This document shows, one piece after another, positions 27,101 through 36,019 of a DNA stretch of 64,000 nucleotides. The notes under the pieces are model-generated. The model had not been told where the DNA came from. It did no database searches and worked only from the letters and a program-made list of their open reading frames with translations. Each line of letters begins with the position of its first letter. Within the stretch, counting starts at the first letter, position 1. The position numbers and the translations under genes are program-made. The stretch comes from Chromohalobacter marismortui (GTDB taxonomy: Bacteria > Pseudomonadota > Gammaproteobacteria > Pseudomonadales > Halomonadaceae), in contig NZ_SOBR01000001.1 of the NCBI RefSeq assembly GCF_004364315.1, positions 372,001 to 436,000 on the forward strand, read 5' to 3'.

Positions 27101-27289
27101 CACGGTCGTGGCCATGGTTTCGGGATTGGCCCCGGAAAGACTGGCGCTGACCACGATGGTGGGAAACGACACGTTGGGCAGCGGTGCCACGGGCAGGCGC
27201 TGGTAGGCCAGCAGCCCGAGTAGCACGACGCCCAGCGCCAGCAATGCGGTGCCGACCGGGCGACGTATGAAGGGACTCGCGACGCTCAC
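24185..27289 (-). CDS. mdtC: RND efflux permease MdtC
   Basis: This 1034-residue inner-membrane RND transporter has the family layout of twelve membrane segments and two large periplasmic loops. The N-terminus MSVASPFIRRPVGTALLALG, the segment VATPLERSLGNISGVSQMTS and YRKLNPAAAPIMIL match MdtC rather than AcrB. The proton-relay Asp pair is in SIGFLVDDAIVVVENIARH. It is the last gene of the operon, its ATG overlapping the mdtB stop by 4 nt. MdtB and MdtC form a heterotrimer in E. coli. Substrates there include bile salts and novobiocin; they cannot be predicted here. Confidence 0.92.
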   Translation of the reverse strand: MSVASPFIRRPVGTALLALGVVLLGLLAYQRLPVAPLPNVSFPTIVVSASLSGANPETMATTVATPLERSLGNISGVSQMTSSSSDGSTRITVQFDLDKDINVAAREVQAAINSAQPLLPSAMTRRPSYRKLNPAAAPIMILSITSDTLPTSELYQLAEERIAPPILQVPGVGDVNVGGSSSPAVRVALDPRRLAHAGVSLTAVANAIRSATTSTPTGFVASPTTRWEVDTDSQLMQADAFKDLIVARGEDGAVMHLSDVADIENGVEDRYNVGFQNEQPAVLLIISASSGANVIDTIAGIRERMASIESLLPDSASLSVQLDRAPGIRASLQETQLTLMLAIALVVLVVFLFLRNARATLIPSLAIPVSLIGTFAMMHVMGFSLDTLSLMALIVSIGFLVDDAIVVVENIARHIERGMPPRQAALQGAREVSFTVTSMSVSLVAVFLPLLFMGGFIGRMFFEFAMTLSLAVLVSLVVSLTLTPMLCARWLRPGRDRRAPRWETALMAFGQGCQRLYTRSLDVALRHRRLTLLSLIGVIVLNGYLYVAVDKGFIPQQDTGRLIGFVRGDQSLSFDAMSAKLRTIRERLARAPEVHSVLGFMGGRGGGASATLFITLEEGQYAAGTQAVGNRLAMSMNDLPGVSTSMMALQDIRIGGRENRGAQYEITLKSDDLALLDTWSQRVSNAMQNIDGLTGVNSDSRGEGQAVELSVDRDTARRLGVDMQEVDTLLGNAFAQSSVASLYDADNQRYVILEVAEEYRNTPEAISRLHVINDEGDAIPVSAFSHLEESTAPVTVNHQGQFASSTVSFNLEDGVTLGEATQRIRRTVNDLRLPTAVQVDFEGSAGTFQSGMQAMPWLILAALVTVYLVLGILYESYIHPLTILSTLPSAGVGALLALMLLDTPFTLIALIGIILLIGVVKKNAIMLVDFAVIAERERGLSAFEAIREAAVVRFRPIMMTTLAAILGAIPLLLGTDENAALRAPLGITIIGGLILSQLLTLYTTPVVYLYLDRLHRRLRPARLDNTSPHSTSTP

Positions 27290-30200
27290 GCGTTCACCTC
27301 ACCGTCGGGGGTCTTGCCACGCCGACGCCAGCGTTCGGCAAGCCGGTCGAAGAACAGGTAGATCACCGGCGTGGTAAAGAGCGTCAGCAATTGGCTCAGC
27401 AATAGACCGCCGACCATGGTCATGCCCAGAGGGCGGCGCAGCTCGGCCCCGTAACCGCTGGCGAACATCAACGGCAGCGCCCCGAGCAGGGCGGCGAAGG
27501 TGGTCATCATGATCGGCCGGAAGCGCAGTAGCGCGGCACTGTGGATCGCGCGATATGCCGACAGCCCCCGTTCCCGCTGCGCCTCGAGGGCGAAGTCGAT
27601 CATCATGATGGCATTCTTCTTGACGATGCCGATCAGCAGAATGATGCCGATGAGGGCCACCATGCCCAAGGCGTTATTGCTGAGCATCAAGGCCAGCAAG
27701 GCACCGATCGTCGCCGATGGCAGAGTGGACAGAATGGTCAGTGGATGAATGTAACTCTCGTAGAGCACGCCGAGGACGATGTACATGGTGATCACGGCGG
27801 CGGCGATCAGCCATACCGTGTCGCGCGTCGACGTGGTGAACGCCAGGGCGGTGCCGCGGAATTCGAGCCGTGTCTCGGCGGCCAGCACGTCGTCACGGGC
27901 GGCTTCCACGGCGGCGAAAGCCTCGGACAGCGAATGATCCGCGGCCGGTGCGAATGACATCAGCGCCGAGGGGAACTGGTTGAGGCGCTGGCGTGACAGA
28001 GCCGTGGGGACTTCCTCGACGCTCACCAGACTCGACAGCGGCACCATGGCGTCGTCGTTGCCGCTCACGTAGAGCCGCTTCAGGGCTTCGGGCCCCTCGG
28101 CATTGGCCTGCTTGGCGCCCAGCACGACGCGGTACTGGTTGGATTGCGTGAAGATGGTCGAGATCAGGCGCTGGCCGAAGGCATCGTAGAGGGCGTCGTC
28201 GATGTCGGCGACCGAGATGCCGAGCCGACTGGCACGCTCACGGTCGATCTCGACCGCGAGCTTGCGCCCTGAATTCTGGAGATCGGTCGCCACATGGGCG
28301 ATGGCCGGCGCCTTCTCGAGACGTTGGGTCATGGCATGGACGTCCTGGGCGAGTTGCTCGCGATCTCCCTGGGTCAAGGCGAACTGATACGGATAGCGGC
28401 TGACGGTGTCTTCCAGCGTCAGGTTCTGCACCGGGGTCAGTGCCAGCTGGATGCCGGGAACCTCGGCGGCCTCATCGAGCAGCCGGGCGATGATGGTGTC
28501 CAGGTCGGCCTCGCGTGCATCCAGGTCGACCAGATCGAGCTGCAGGCGTCCGCTGTTGAGCGTGGTATTGGTGCCATCGATGCCGATGCTCGAGGCGATA
28601 TCGGCCACGGCGGGATCATCCATCAAGCGCTCGGCCAGCGCCTTCTGACGCGCCGACATGGCCTGATAGGAGGTCGCTTGAGTGGCCGTGGTGATGCCGC
28701 GCAAGGTTCCGGTGTCCTGAACCGGGAACAACTGTTTGGGGACCATCCAGAACAGCACGGCCGTCAGTACGAAGGTGCCCAGTGCCAGCCATAGCGTCAG
28801 GGTCTGATGGCCGAGCACCCTGTCCAGAACACGTTCGTAACCGCGCGTGAGGCGCCCGAAAAGGCCGGGACGGCGGCGCACGAGGGCTTCGTCGTCGAGG
28901 GCGTGCGGGGTGCTCTGCGCATCGTCGGGACGGCGCCGCAGCCACCGCGCGCAGAGCATCGGCGTCAGGGTCAGGGAGACGAACGCCGAGATGATGATGG
29001 AAATCGCCAGCGTGATGGCGAATTCACGAAACAGCACGCCGACCACGCCGCCCATGAAAAGCAACGGGATCAGTACCGCCAGTAGCGAGATGGTCAACGA
29101 GAGGATGGTGAAGCCGATTTGACGCGAGCCCTTGAGGGCAGCCTGCAAGGGCGTCTCGCCGCGCTCCAGATAGCGGGTGATGTTCTCGAGCACCACGATG
29201 GCGTCGTCGATGACGAAACCGGTGGCGATGGTCAGCGCCATCAAGGTGAGATTGTTGAGGCTGAAACCGGCCAGGTACATGGCGCCGAAGGTGCCGACCA
29301 GCGACAGGGGGACGGCCAGGCTGGGAATCAGCGTTGCCGGCAGGTTGCGCAGAAACAGGAAGGTGACCATGATCACCAGCGCGATGGCGAGGATCAGTTC
29401 GAACTGTACATCCTCGATGGCGGCGCGAATCGTGGTAGTACGATCGCTCAAGATGTTCACGTCGACGCTGCTCGGCAGGCTCGCTGATAATGTTGGCAAG
29501 CGTTGCTCGATATCATCGACCACGCCGACCACGTTGGCGCCGGGCTGGCGCAGCACGTCGATGAGTATGGCGGGTTCGCCGTTGGCCCAGGCGCCCAGCT
29601 TGGCATTTTCCGCGCCGGCGTCGATGCTGGCTACGTCACTCAACCGCAGTGGCGCCCCATTCTCGTACTTGAGGATGAGGTCCCGGTATCCCTCGGCAGA
29701 GGTCAATTGGTCGTTGGCGTCGATGCTATAGGCGCGGTAGGGCCCGTAAATCGTGCCCTTGGCCTGGTTGACGTTGGCGCTTTCCACGGCGCTGCGCACA
29801 CTGGACAGGTCGAGCCCGTGGGCGGCGAGTTGGCGCGCGTCGACATCGATGCGTACCGCGGGACGATTGCCACCCGAAAGCCGTACTTCGCCGACGCCAC
29901 TGACCTGGGCAAGTTTCTGTGCCAGGCGGTTGTCGACCAGGTCATGGACCTCGGTCAAGGGCAAACTCTTGGAGGTCACGGCCAGCGTCAGAATCGGCGT
30001 GTCGGCGGGATTGATCTTGCTGTAGCTCGGTGGACGGGGGAGATCCTCGGGCAGCAGAGTCTCCGCCTGGTTGAGCGCGGCCTGCACTTCCTGTTCGGCG
30101 ACCCCTAAATCGCTGTCGAGGCCGAAACGTAGCGTGATCAGCGAGGCGCCCCCGGTGCTGGTCGAGCTCATGTCCTCGAGGCCGGCGATTTCCCCCAGTT

Positions 30201-30408
30201 CGTCTTCCAAGGGGGCGGTGACATGGGAAAGCATGACGTCCGGTCCTGCGCCGGGGTACAGCGTGGTGACCTGGATGGTGGGAAAGTCGACCTCGGGAAG
30301 CGACGAAATGCTGAGCAGCCGATAGGCAAACACGCCGGTGATGAGGATGGCCAGCATCACCAGCGAGGTGGCGACCGGCCGCAGAATGAACAGCCGCGAT
30401 GGATTCAT
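27286..30408 (-). CDS. mdtB: RND efflux permease MdtB
   Basis: This 1040-residue RND permease has the same length as E. coli MdtB. Diagnostic segments are SRLFILRPVATSLVMLAILI, SLPEVDFPTIQVTTLYPGA, MSSTSTGGASLITLRF and YSKINPADTPILTLAVTS. The Asp pair is in ATGFVIDDAIVVLENI. It differs throughout from the MdtC copy, so the two are paralogous partners rather than a recent duplication. Its ATG overlaps the mdtA stop by 4 nt and its stop overlaps the mdtC ATG by 4 nt, giving tightly coupled expression of the heteromeric pump. Confidence 0.92.
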   Translation of the reverse strand: MNPSRLFILRPVATSLVMLAILITGVFAYRLLSISSLPEVDFPTIQVTTLYPGAGPDVMLSHVTAPLEDELGEIAGLEDMSSTSTGGASLITLRFGLDSDLGVAEQEVQAALNQAETLLPEDLPRPPSYSKINPADTPILTLAVTSKSLPLTEVHDLVDNRLAQKLAQVSGVGEVRLSGGNRPAVRIDVDARQLAAHGLDLSSVRSAVESANVNQAKGTIYGPYRAYSIDANDQLTSAEGYRDLILKYENGAPLRLSDVASIDAGAENAKLGAWANGEPAILIDVLRQPGANVVGVVDDIEQRLPTLSASLPSSVDVNILSDRTTTIRAAIEDVQFELILAIALVIMVTFLFLRNLPATLIPSLAVPLSLVGTFGAMYLAGFSLNNLTLMALTIATGFVIDDAIVVLENITRYLERGETPLQAALKGSRQIGFTILSLTISLLAVLIPLLFMGGVVGVLFREFAITLAISIIISAFVSLTLTPMLCARWLRRRPDDAQSTPHALDDEALVRRRPGLFGRLTRGYERVLDRVLGHQTLTLWLALGTFVLTAVLFWMVPKQLFPVQDTGTLRGITTATQATSYQAMSARQKALAERLMDDPAVADIASSIGIDGTNTTLNSGRLQLDLVDLDAREADLDTIIARLLDEAAEVPGIQLALTPVQNLTLEDTVSRYPYQFALTQGDREQLAQDVHAMTQRLEKAPAIAHVATDLQNSGRKLAVEIDRERASRLGISVADIDDALYDAFGQRLISTIFTQSNQYRVVLGAKQANAEGPEALKRLYVSGNDDAMVPLSSLVSVEEVPTALSRQRLNQFPSALMSFAPAADHSLSEAFAAVEAARDDVLAAETRLEFRGTALAFTTSTRDTVWLIAAAVITMYIVLGVLYESYIHPLTILSTLPSATIGALLALMLSNNALGMVALIGIILLIGIVKKNAIMMIDFALEAQRERGLSAYRAIHSAALLRFRPIMMTTFAALLGALPLMFASGYGAELRRPLGMTMVGGLLLSQLLTLFTTPVIYLFFDRLAERWRRRGKTPDGEVNA

Positions 30409-31613
30409 GAAGCATCTCGTGGCGTGTTGGTGTCGGCCTCGTCGTCGGCCGCCGAGGACGCGTCGGCTTCTCCTGGCAGGGCGTTGCTGACGACACGTAC
30501 CTTGGCGCCGTTGCGTATGCTGTCGATGCCATCGACGACCACGCGCTGGCCTGCGGAGACACCGCTGGCCACGGCACTGCGGTGATCTTCGCTGGCGGTG
30601 ACCTCGACGGGGTGTCGGGTCACCGTCTCGTCGTCGCCGACGACGTATACAAAGAGGCCGTCCTGACCGGTCTGTATTGCAGGGGCGGGCACGATGACCC
30701 GGTCATGCAGCGTGTTCACCGTCAGACGCACATCGACGAAGGCGTTAGGGTAGAGACGGCCCCTGTCGTTGTCGAAGCGGGCCCGGAGCCGCACGGTGCC
30801 GGTGGCGGGGTCGATCTGGCTGTCGATGCTGGTGAGGCGTCCTTCGAGACGTTCGCCACCGACCGTGGTAGCGGTGACGGTGGGGGCGTCTCCCGACGCG
30901 AGTTGCTGGCGCAAGGTCGGCACGTATTGGCTGGACAATGAGAAGATCACCGAGATCGGATCGAGGCGAGTGAGCGTGGCGATGGGTTGGTCGTCGTTAC
31001 TGCTGACCAAGTTGCCGGGATCGACGTTGCGGATGCCGATGAGGCCGTCGCTGGGCGCCGTGATGCGGGTGTAGTCCAGTTGAATCCGGGCGCTTTTGAT
31101 ATCGGCCCGGTCACTGGCGACGGCCCCTTCGTACTGACGTACCAATTGGCGTTGCTGTTCGAGTTCCTGACGAGAGATCGACTGACTCTGCGCCAAGGTC
31201 TCATAGCGCTCGAGATCCTCGCGGGCCGATTGCAGTTGCGCTTGGTCCTGGACCAGCTGTCCTTGGGCGGCCGCTAGCTGGGCCCGGTAATCGCGCGGAT
31301 CGATGGTCGCCAGGAGCTGTCCGTTCTCGACATGCTCACCTTCCTCGAAATCCACCGTGAGTAGTTCACCTTCGACACGCGGATACAGTGCAATGTTCGA
31401 TAGCGAACGCACGGTGCCCAGCGCCCCGACGGTGATCGCGAGATCGCCGCGCCGTGCCGCGATGGCGGCCACGGCCGTACCTCTGTCCTCACGTGCATTG
31501 GCCGGTGCGGCGTCTGAAGGGGCCTGGGTTTGCCAGTCAGGGATCCACCACAGGGCGAGGGCGATCGAGACGGCGATGAGTAGCGCGATCCATGGACGGC
31601 GAGAGTGGGGCAT
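30405..31613 (-). CDS. mdtA: RND efflux membrane-fusion protein MdtA
   Basis: This 402-residue periplasmic adaptor has an N-terminal membrane anchor/signal (WIALLIAVSIALALWWIP), a lipoyl half-motif GALGTVRSLSNIALYPRVEG, a long coiled-coil hairpin at about 105-170 rich in Gln and Glu, then beta-barrel and membrane-proximal domains with GLIGIRNVDPGNLVSS. The tail from about 380 is Asp/Ala/Ser-rich and probably disordered. It is the first gene of the mdtABC operon. No outer-membrane channel gene is present, so the pump presumably uses a TolC encoded elsewhere. The ribosome site before 31613 is weak. Confidence 0.92.
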   Translation of the reverse strand: MPHSRRPWIALLIAVSIALALWWIPDWQTQAPSDAAPANAREDRGTAVAAIAARRGDLAITVGALGTVRSLSNIALYPRVEGELLTVDFEEGEHVENGQLLATIDPRDYRAQLAAAQGQLVQDQAQLQSAREDLERYETLAQSQSISRQELEQQRQLVRQYEGAVASDRADIKSARIQLDYTRITAPSDGLIGIRNVDPGNLVSSNDDQPIATLTRLDPISVIFSLSSQYVPTLRQQLASGDAPTVTATTVGGERLEGRLTSIDSQIDPATGTVRLRARFDNDRGRLYPNAFVDVRLTVNTLHDRVIVPAPAIQTGQDGLFVYVVGDDETVTRHPVEVTASEDHRSAVASGVSAGQRVVVDGIDSIRNGAKVRVVSNALPGEADASSAADDEADTNTPRDAS

Positions 31614-31811
31614 GACGTGGCATCAATCCTTGTCGAAGGCATTCCGGTGCGTGGTCGTGTCGGGGAGCAGGCGTCACCGGGTTAAGATGTGTATTGTAAC
31701 GAGAGGTTCCCTCCAGGAAACACTGCTTGAATGACGGCACCGGCGAATCGGCTGGGCGATCGTGCACATTCTAAAGGGATGGTGGGCAAGAATTAAGGAA
31801 GGATAATGCAA

Positions 31812-31841
31812 CAATACCCGATGCGCATGCATCGGGTATTG
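31812..31841. terminator. Perfect 13-bp hairpin after betA (probable terminator)
   Basis: CAATACCCGATGC-GCAT-GCATCGGGTATTG is a perfect inverted repeat 30 nt after the betA stop. On the betA strand it is followed by TTGCATTATC, a weak T tract. It is therefore a probable terminator of the bet operon, though a regulator site for the mdt promoter region cannot be excluded. Confidence 0.6.
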
Positions 31842-31871
31842 GGAATGGACGCCATGTCGGTTCAAGCGTCG

Positions 31872-33554
31872 TCAGGCCTTGCGGCGTGCCGGAGCGTCAT
31901 GAGCGACGTAGTAATCGACCTCGGCGGGTGGTAGCGGATCGCGCCCGCGCACCTTGTCGGCCATCTTCTCGGCGATCATGATCGTCGGCGCGTTGAGGTT
32001 GCCGGTGGCAATCACGGGCATGATCGAGGCATCGATGACGCGCAGCCCTTCGAGGCCATGCACGCGCCCTGCGCCGTCGACCACCGCCATGTCGTCATCG
32101 GCACTGCCCATCTTGCAGGAACCGGCGGGGTGGTAGGCGGTCTCGGCGTGCTGGCGCACGAACTCGTCGAGCTCGGCGTCGCTTTGCACCTTCGGCCCCG
32201 GCGAGATTTCGCGGCCGCGATATTCGTCCATCGTCGGCTGTTCGATGATCTCGCGCGTGATGCGGATCGCGTCGCGGAATTCCTGCCAATCCTTGTCGTG
32301 CGCCATGTAGTTGAACAGGATGCTCGGCGCAGCCTTGGGATCGCGCGAGGTCAGGCGAATGCGACCACGGCTCATGGACCGCATGGAGCCGACGTGGGCC
32401 TGGAAGCCATGGGCCTGCACCGCGCTCTTGCCGTTGTAGCTGATGGCGATCGGCAAGAAGTGGTACTGCAGGTTGGGCCATTCTTCCTGATCGTTGGTGC
32501 GAATGAAGCCGGCTGCCTCGAACTGGTTGCTGGCGCCGACGCCCTTGCCGAAAAACAGCCACTCGGCACCGATCTTCGGCTGGTTGTACCACTTGAGCGC
32601 CGGGTACAGTGAAATGGGCTTCTTGCACTCGTACTGAATGTACATCTCCAGGTGGTCCTGGAGGTTTTCGCCGACGCCCGGCAGCGCGTGCACCACGGCA
32701 ATGTTGAATTCCTTGAGATGCTCGGGATTGCCCACGCCGGAACGCTGCAGGATCTGCGGCGAGGCGATGGCGCCTGCGCACAGCAGTACCTCGCGGCGTG
32801 CACGAACACGCTGGGCCTGGCCCTTGCGCTCGTAACTCACGCCGACGGCGCGCTTGCCCTCGAATTCGATGACATCGGTCGTGGCATGCGTCTCGATGGT
32901 CAGGTTGGGGCGTTGCTTGGCGATATCGAGATAGCCGCGCGCCGTGGAGGCACGACGCCCGTTCGGCGTCGTCGTGCGGTCCATGGGGCCGAAGCCTTCC
33001 TGCTGATAGCCGTTGACGTCCTCGGTGGCCGGGTAGCCGGCCTCGATGCCCGCGCGGATGAAGGCGCCATAGAGCTCGTTGTTGCCTTCCTTGGGTGTGG
33101 CCACCGACACCGGGCCGTCACCGCCGTGGTACTCATTGGGGCCGATGTCGCGGGTCTCGGCGCGCTTGAAGTAGGGCAGGCACTGCAGGTAGTTCCAGTC
33201 CTCCAGGCCCGGTATCTTGGCCCAGTTGTCGTAATCCAGCGCGTTGCCGCGCAAGTAGCACATGCCGTTGATCAGCGATGAGCCGCCGAGGCCCTTGCCG
33301 CGACCACACTCCATGCGACGGTTGTTCATGTGGGGTTCGGGGTCGGTCTCGAAGGCCCAGTTGTACCGCTTGCCCTGTAGAGGATAGGCCAGCGCCGCCG
33401 GCATCTGGGTGCGGAAGTCGAAGCGATAGTCGGGGCCACCGGCCTCGAGCAGCAGGACCTGGACGTCGGGATCTTCGGTGAGTCGCGTGGCGAGTACGTT
33501 GCCGGCGGAACCGGCCCCGATGATGATGTAATCGAATTCACGAGCCTGTGTCAT
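31872..33554 (-). CDS. betA: Choline dehydrogenase BetA
   Basis: This 560-residue GMC-family flavoprotein oxidises choline to betaine aldehyde at the inner membrane. The FAD-binding motif [16 protein letters not shown] is at about 10-25, the GMC signature [20 protein letters not shown] follows near residue 85, and the active-site His is in [10 protein letters not shown] near 470. Length matches E. coli BetA. GGAGGG lies just upstream of the ATG at 33554. It is the last gene of betIBA, 78 nt after betB. Confidence 0.96.
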   Translation of the reverse strand: MTQAREFDYIIIGAGSAGNVLATRLTEDPDVQVLLLEAGGPDYRFDFRTQMPAALAYPLQGKRYNWAFETDPEPHMNNRRMECGRGKGLGGSSLINGMCYLRGNALDYDNWAKIPGLEDWNYLQCLPYFKRAETRDIGPNEYHGGDGPVSVATPKEGNNELYGAFIRAGIEAGYPATEDVNGYQQEGFGPMDRTTTPNGRRASTARGYLDIAKQRPNLTIETHATTDVIEFEGKRAVGVSYERKGQAQRVRARREVLLCAGAIASPQILQRSGVGNPEHLKEFNIAVVHALPGVGENLQDHLEMYIQYECKKPISLYPALKWYNQPKIGAEWLFFGKGVGASNQFEAAGFIRTNDQEEWPNLQYHFLPIAISYNGKSAVQAHGFQAHVGSMRSMSRGRIRLTSRDPKAAPSILFNYMAHDKDWQEFRDAIRITREIIEQPTMDEYRGREISPGPKVQSDAELDEFVRQHAETAYHPAGSCKMGSADDDMAVVDGAGRVHGLEGLRVIDASIMPVIATGNLNAPTIMIAEKMADKVRGRDPLPPAEVDYYVAHDAPARRKA

Positions 33555-33632
33555 GAGCGGCCCTCCTTCACGTGGTCGAACGAAAGACAGGAATACGTCC
33601 GTGGCCGGCTGGCACCGGCCACGGACGTTGCA

Positions 33633-35117
33633 TCAGAACACGGCGGGGAAGGGCCCCATTTCGATCTGTACCGATTTGATCTGCGTGTACTGATCGAGCG
33701 ACGAGAGACCGTTTTCACGGCCGATGCCGGATTCCTTGTAGCCGCCCACCGGCATTTCCGCCGGCGAATCGCCCCAGGTGTTGATCCAGCAGATGCCGGC
33801 TTGCAGGCGATGAATGACGCGGTGCGCACGGTTCAGGCTTTCGCTGAACAGACCGGCGGCAAGGCCGTAGCCGGTATCGTTGGCACGACCAATGACTTCT
33901 TCCTCGTCGTCGAAGACCAGGACCGACATCACCGGGCCGAAGATTTCCTCGCGCACGATGCGCATGTCGTCGCGGCAATCGGTGAACACCGTCGGCACGG
34001 CCCAGGCGCCCTTGGACCAGTCGATACCCGACGCATCGCTGTGGTCCCAGCGACCGCCGCCGACCAGCAGACGGGCGCCTTCCTGGGTGCCCAGATCGAT
34101 ATAGCGTTGCACCTTTTCCTGATGCTCGAAGCTGACCAGCGGACCGAAGTTGACCGCCGGATCCAGGGGGTCGCCGGCGTTGATGCGTTCGACGCGCTCC
34201 TTGATCTTGGCCTCGAAGTCCGCCTGCACCGAACGCTGCACGAAGACGCGCGTGCCGTTGGTGCAGACCTGGCCGCTGGAGTAGAAGTTGGCCATCATCG
34301 CGGCGTCGGCGGCGCGCTCCAGGTCGGCATCCTCGAAGACGATCAGGGGTGACTTGCCGCCCAGCTCCATGGTGACTTCCTTGAGCGTCGACCCTGCGGC
34401 GGCGGCCATGACCTTCTTGCCGGTCCCGACTTCACCGGTGAAGGTGATCTTGTCGATGTCGGCATGGTTGGTGAGCATCTGGCCGACGCGCCCGTCGCCC
34501 TGCACGACATTGAACACGCCATCCGGCAGGCCGGCTTCGGTGAGGATCTCTGCCAGCTTCATGGTGGTCAGCGGGGTGACCTCGCTGGGCTTGAACACCA
34601 CGGCGTTGCCCGCCGCCAGTGCCGGCGCGGACTTCCAGCAGGCGATCTGGATGGGATAGTTCCAGGCCCCGATGGCACCGATGACGCCCAGCGGTTCACG
34701 ACGCGTATAGAAGAACGAATCCTCGCGCAGCGGTACCTGGGTGCCTTCGATGGAGGGCGCGAGGTTGGCGTAGTATTCCAGCGAGTCGGTGCCGGTGACG
34801 ATATCCACGGCTTGGGTTTCGCTGATCGGCTTGCCGGTATCCAGCGTTTCCAGGTGGGCCAGCTCGTCGTTGCGTTCGCGCAACAGCGCGACGGCGCGAT
34901 GCAGGATACGACTGCGCTCCATGCCGCTCATGGCTGCCCAGACGCGTTGTCCCTCGCGGGCCGACGCGACGGCGCGGTCGACATCGGCCTGCGCGGCCTG
35001 CTGAACGCTGGCCAGCAGGCTGCCATCGACCGGGTTGATCGTGTCGAAGGTCTCGCCGGATGTGGCGTCGACGAGTCCACCGCCGATGTAGAGCTGCTGA
35101 GTCTCGAAAGTGGCCAT
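33633..35117 (-). CDS. betB: Betaine aldehyde dehydrogenase BetB
   Basis: This 494-residue NAD(P)-dependent aldehyde dehydrogenase oxidises betaine aldehyde to glycine betaine. It has [25 protein letters not shown], the catalytic-Glu motif [16 protein letters not shown] and the nucleophilic Cys in [13 protein letters not shown]. The ATG at 35117 ([10 protein letters not shown]) is chosen because GGGAGG lies 7 nt before it; the in-frame start at 35132 adds five residues overlapping that site. It lies 54 nt after betI in the same transcript. Confidence 0.96.
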   Translation of the reverse strand: MATFETQQLYIGGGLVDATSGETFDTINPVDGSLLASVQQAAQADVDRAVASAREGQRVWAAMSGMERSRILHRAVALLRERNDELAHLETLDTGKPISETQAVDIVTGTDSLEYYANLAPSIEGTQVPLREDSFFYTRREPLGVIGAIGAWNYPIQIACWKSAPALAAGNAVVFKPSEVTPLTTMKLAEILTEAGLPDGVFNVVQGDGRVGQMLTNHADIDKITFTGEVGTGKKVMAAAAGSTLKEVTMELGGKSPLIVFEDADLERAADAAMMANFYSSGQVCTNGTRVFVQRSVQADFEAKIKERVERINAGDPLDPAVNFGPLVSFEHQEKVQRYIDLGTQEGARLLVGGGRWDHSDASGIDWSKGAWAVPTVFTDCRDDMRIVREEIFGPVMSVLVFDDEEEVIGRANDTGYGLAAGLFSESLNRAHRVIHRLQAGICWINTWGDSPAEMPVGGYKESGIGRENGLSSLDQYTQIKSVQIEMGPFPAVF

Positions 35118-35171
35118 TAGGTCCTCCCGCAATGTGAATGTGTCGTGAATGTAACGTGTCGGGGCCGGGTA

Positions 35172-35783
35172 TCAGGCATTGGGCGACGTTCGCGAGGTGG
35201 CGTGAGCGAGTTGCTCTTCCACATAGTCATAGGCCAGTTGTCGCGCTCGGTCGACGTCTATCCCCTGTGGTGCGAGCGCGCCGCGTAGCCAGAGTCCATC
35301 GATCATGGCGGCCAGGCCGCGTGCCGCCTGCTGTGCGTCGGGCCTGGGCAGGCAGCGGCGAAAATGGTGACAGATGTTCGAATACAGTCGCCGATCGTTG
35401 ACGCGTTGCAAGCGCTGCAGGTTGGCGCGGTGCATGCTGACCGACCAGAATGCCAGCCAGGTCTTCATGACGATCTTGTCGACCTGACTGCGGTCGAAGT
35501 TACCGTCGATGATGGCATGCAAGTGCTCGCGTGGAGACGTGACGTCATCTCGAGCGCGGCGCTGGGCGACGGCATTGCCGAGATCCCAGAGGATCTGGCG
35601 CATGGTCGATTCGAGCAATCCGTCCTTGCCGCCGAAATAGTGACTGATGATGCCCGCCGAGACACCGGCACGCTTGGCGATTCGTGCGATGGTGGCATCT
35701 GCCAGGCCGACATCGTCGATGGCTTCGAGTGTCGCTTGAATGAGCTGGCGGCGACGAATGGGTTGCATACCGAGTTTGGGCAC
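35172..35783 (-). CDS. betI: TetR-family choline-responsive repressor BetI
   Basis: This 203-residue repressor controls the bet regulon. It starts with GTG at 35783: the N-terminus PKLGMQPIRRRQLIQATLEA matches BetI of E. coli (MPKLGMQSIRRRQ), and AGGAG lies 9 nt upstream. The longer in-frame ATG at 35831 is rejected. The HTH is IARIAKRAGVSAGIISHYFG at about 28-47. The C-terminal ligand domain contains KTWLAFWSVSMHRANL. Choline relieves repression in characterised homologues. Candidate operators lie in the AT-rich region upstream, shared with the choline-binding protein gene. Confidence 0.93.
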   Translation of the reverse strand: MPKLGMQPIRRRQLIQATLEAIDDVGLADATIARIAKRAGVSAGIISHYFGGKDGLLESTMRQILWDLGNAVAQRRARDDVTSPREHLHAIIDGNFDRSQVDKIVMKTWLAFWSVSMHRANLQRLQRVNDRRLYSNICHHFRRCLPRPDAQQAARGLAAMIDGLWLRGALAPQGIDVDRARQLAYDYVEEQLAHATSRTSPNA

Positions 35784-35869
35784 CGAGCATTCTCCTCTGC
35801 TGACGTGCGTGGCGACTTGGCGGCCCTTCACGTGCTATCCCATGTCAGGCGTATTATGGAATGTTTTTT

Positions 35870-35881
35870 TTGAACGTTCAA
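35870..35881. promoter_or_regulatory. Candidate BetI operator (proximal to betI)
   Basis: TTGAACGTTCAA is a perfect 12-bp palindrome, continuing TCAAT to the right, in the AT-rich gap between betI and the divergent choX. It resembles the bet-regulon palindromes I recall from other gammaproteobacteria. Confidence 0.6.
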
Positions 35882-35968
35882 TCAATAAAAAATCTGCTAT
35901 CTTTCCTATGGTAAATGAAATCCATAGTGGAAAAGAATCACCGAATTCATTTAGCATAAAAAAACGTT

Positions 35969-35986
35969 ATTGAATTGTCATTCAAT
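35969..35986. promoter_or_regulatory. Second candidate operator (proximal to choX)
   Basis: ATTGAAT-TGTC-ATTCAAT is a perfect 7-bp inverted repeat, 34 nt before the choX ATG. It shares the TTGAA/TTCAA half-sites of the palindrome at 35870 and may bind the same repressor. Confidence 0.5.
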
Positions 35987-36019
35987 GATTACACCAACAT
36001 CAACGCAAGGGAGAGTCCT

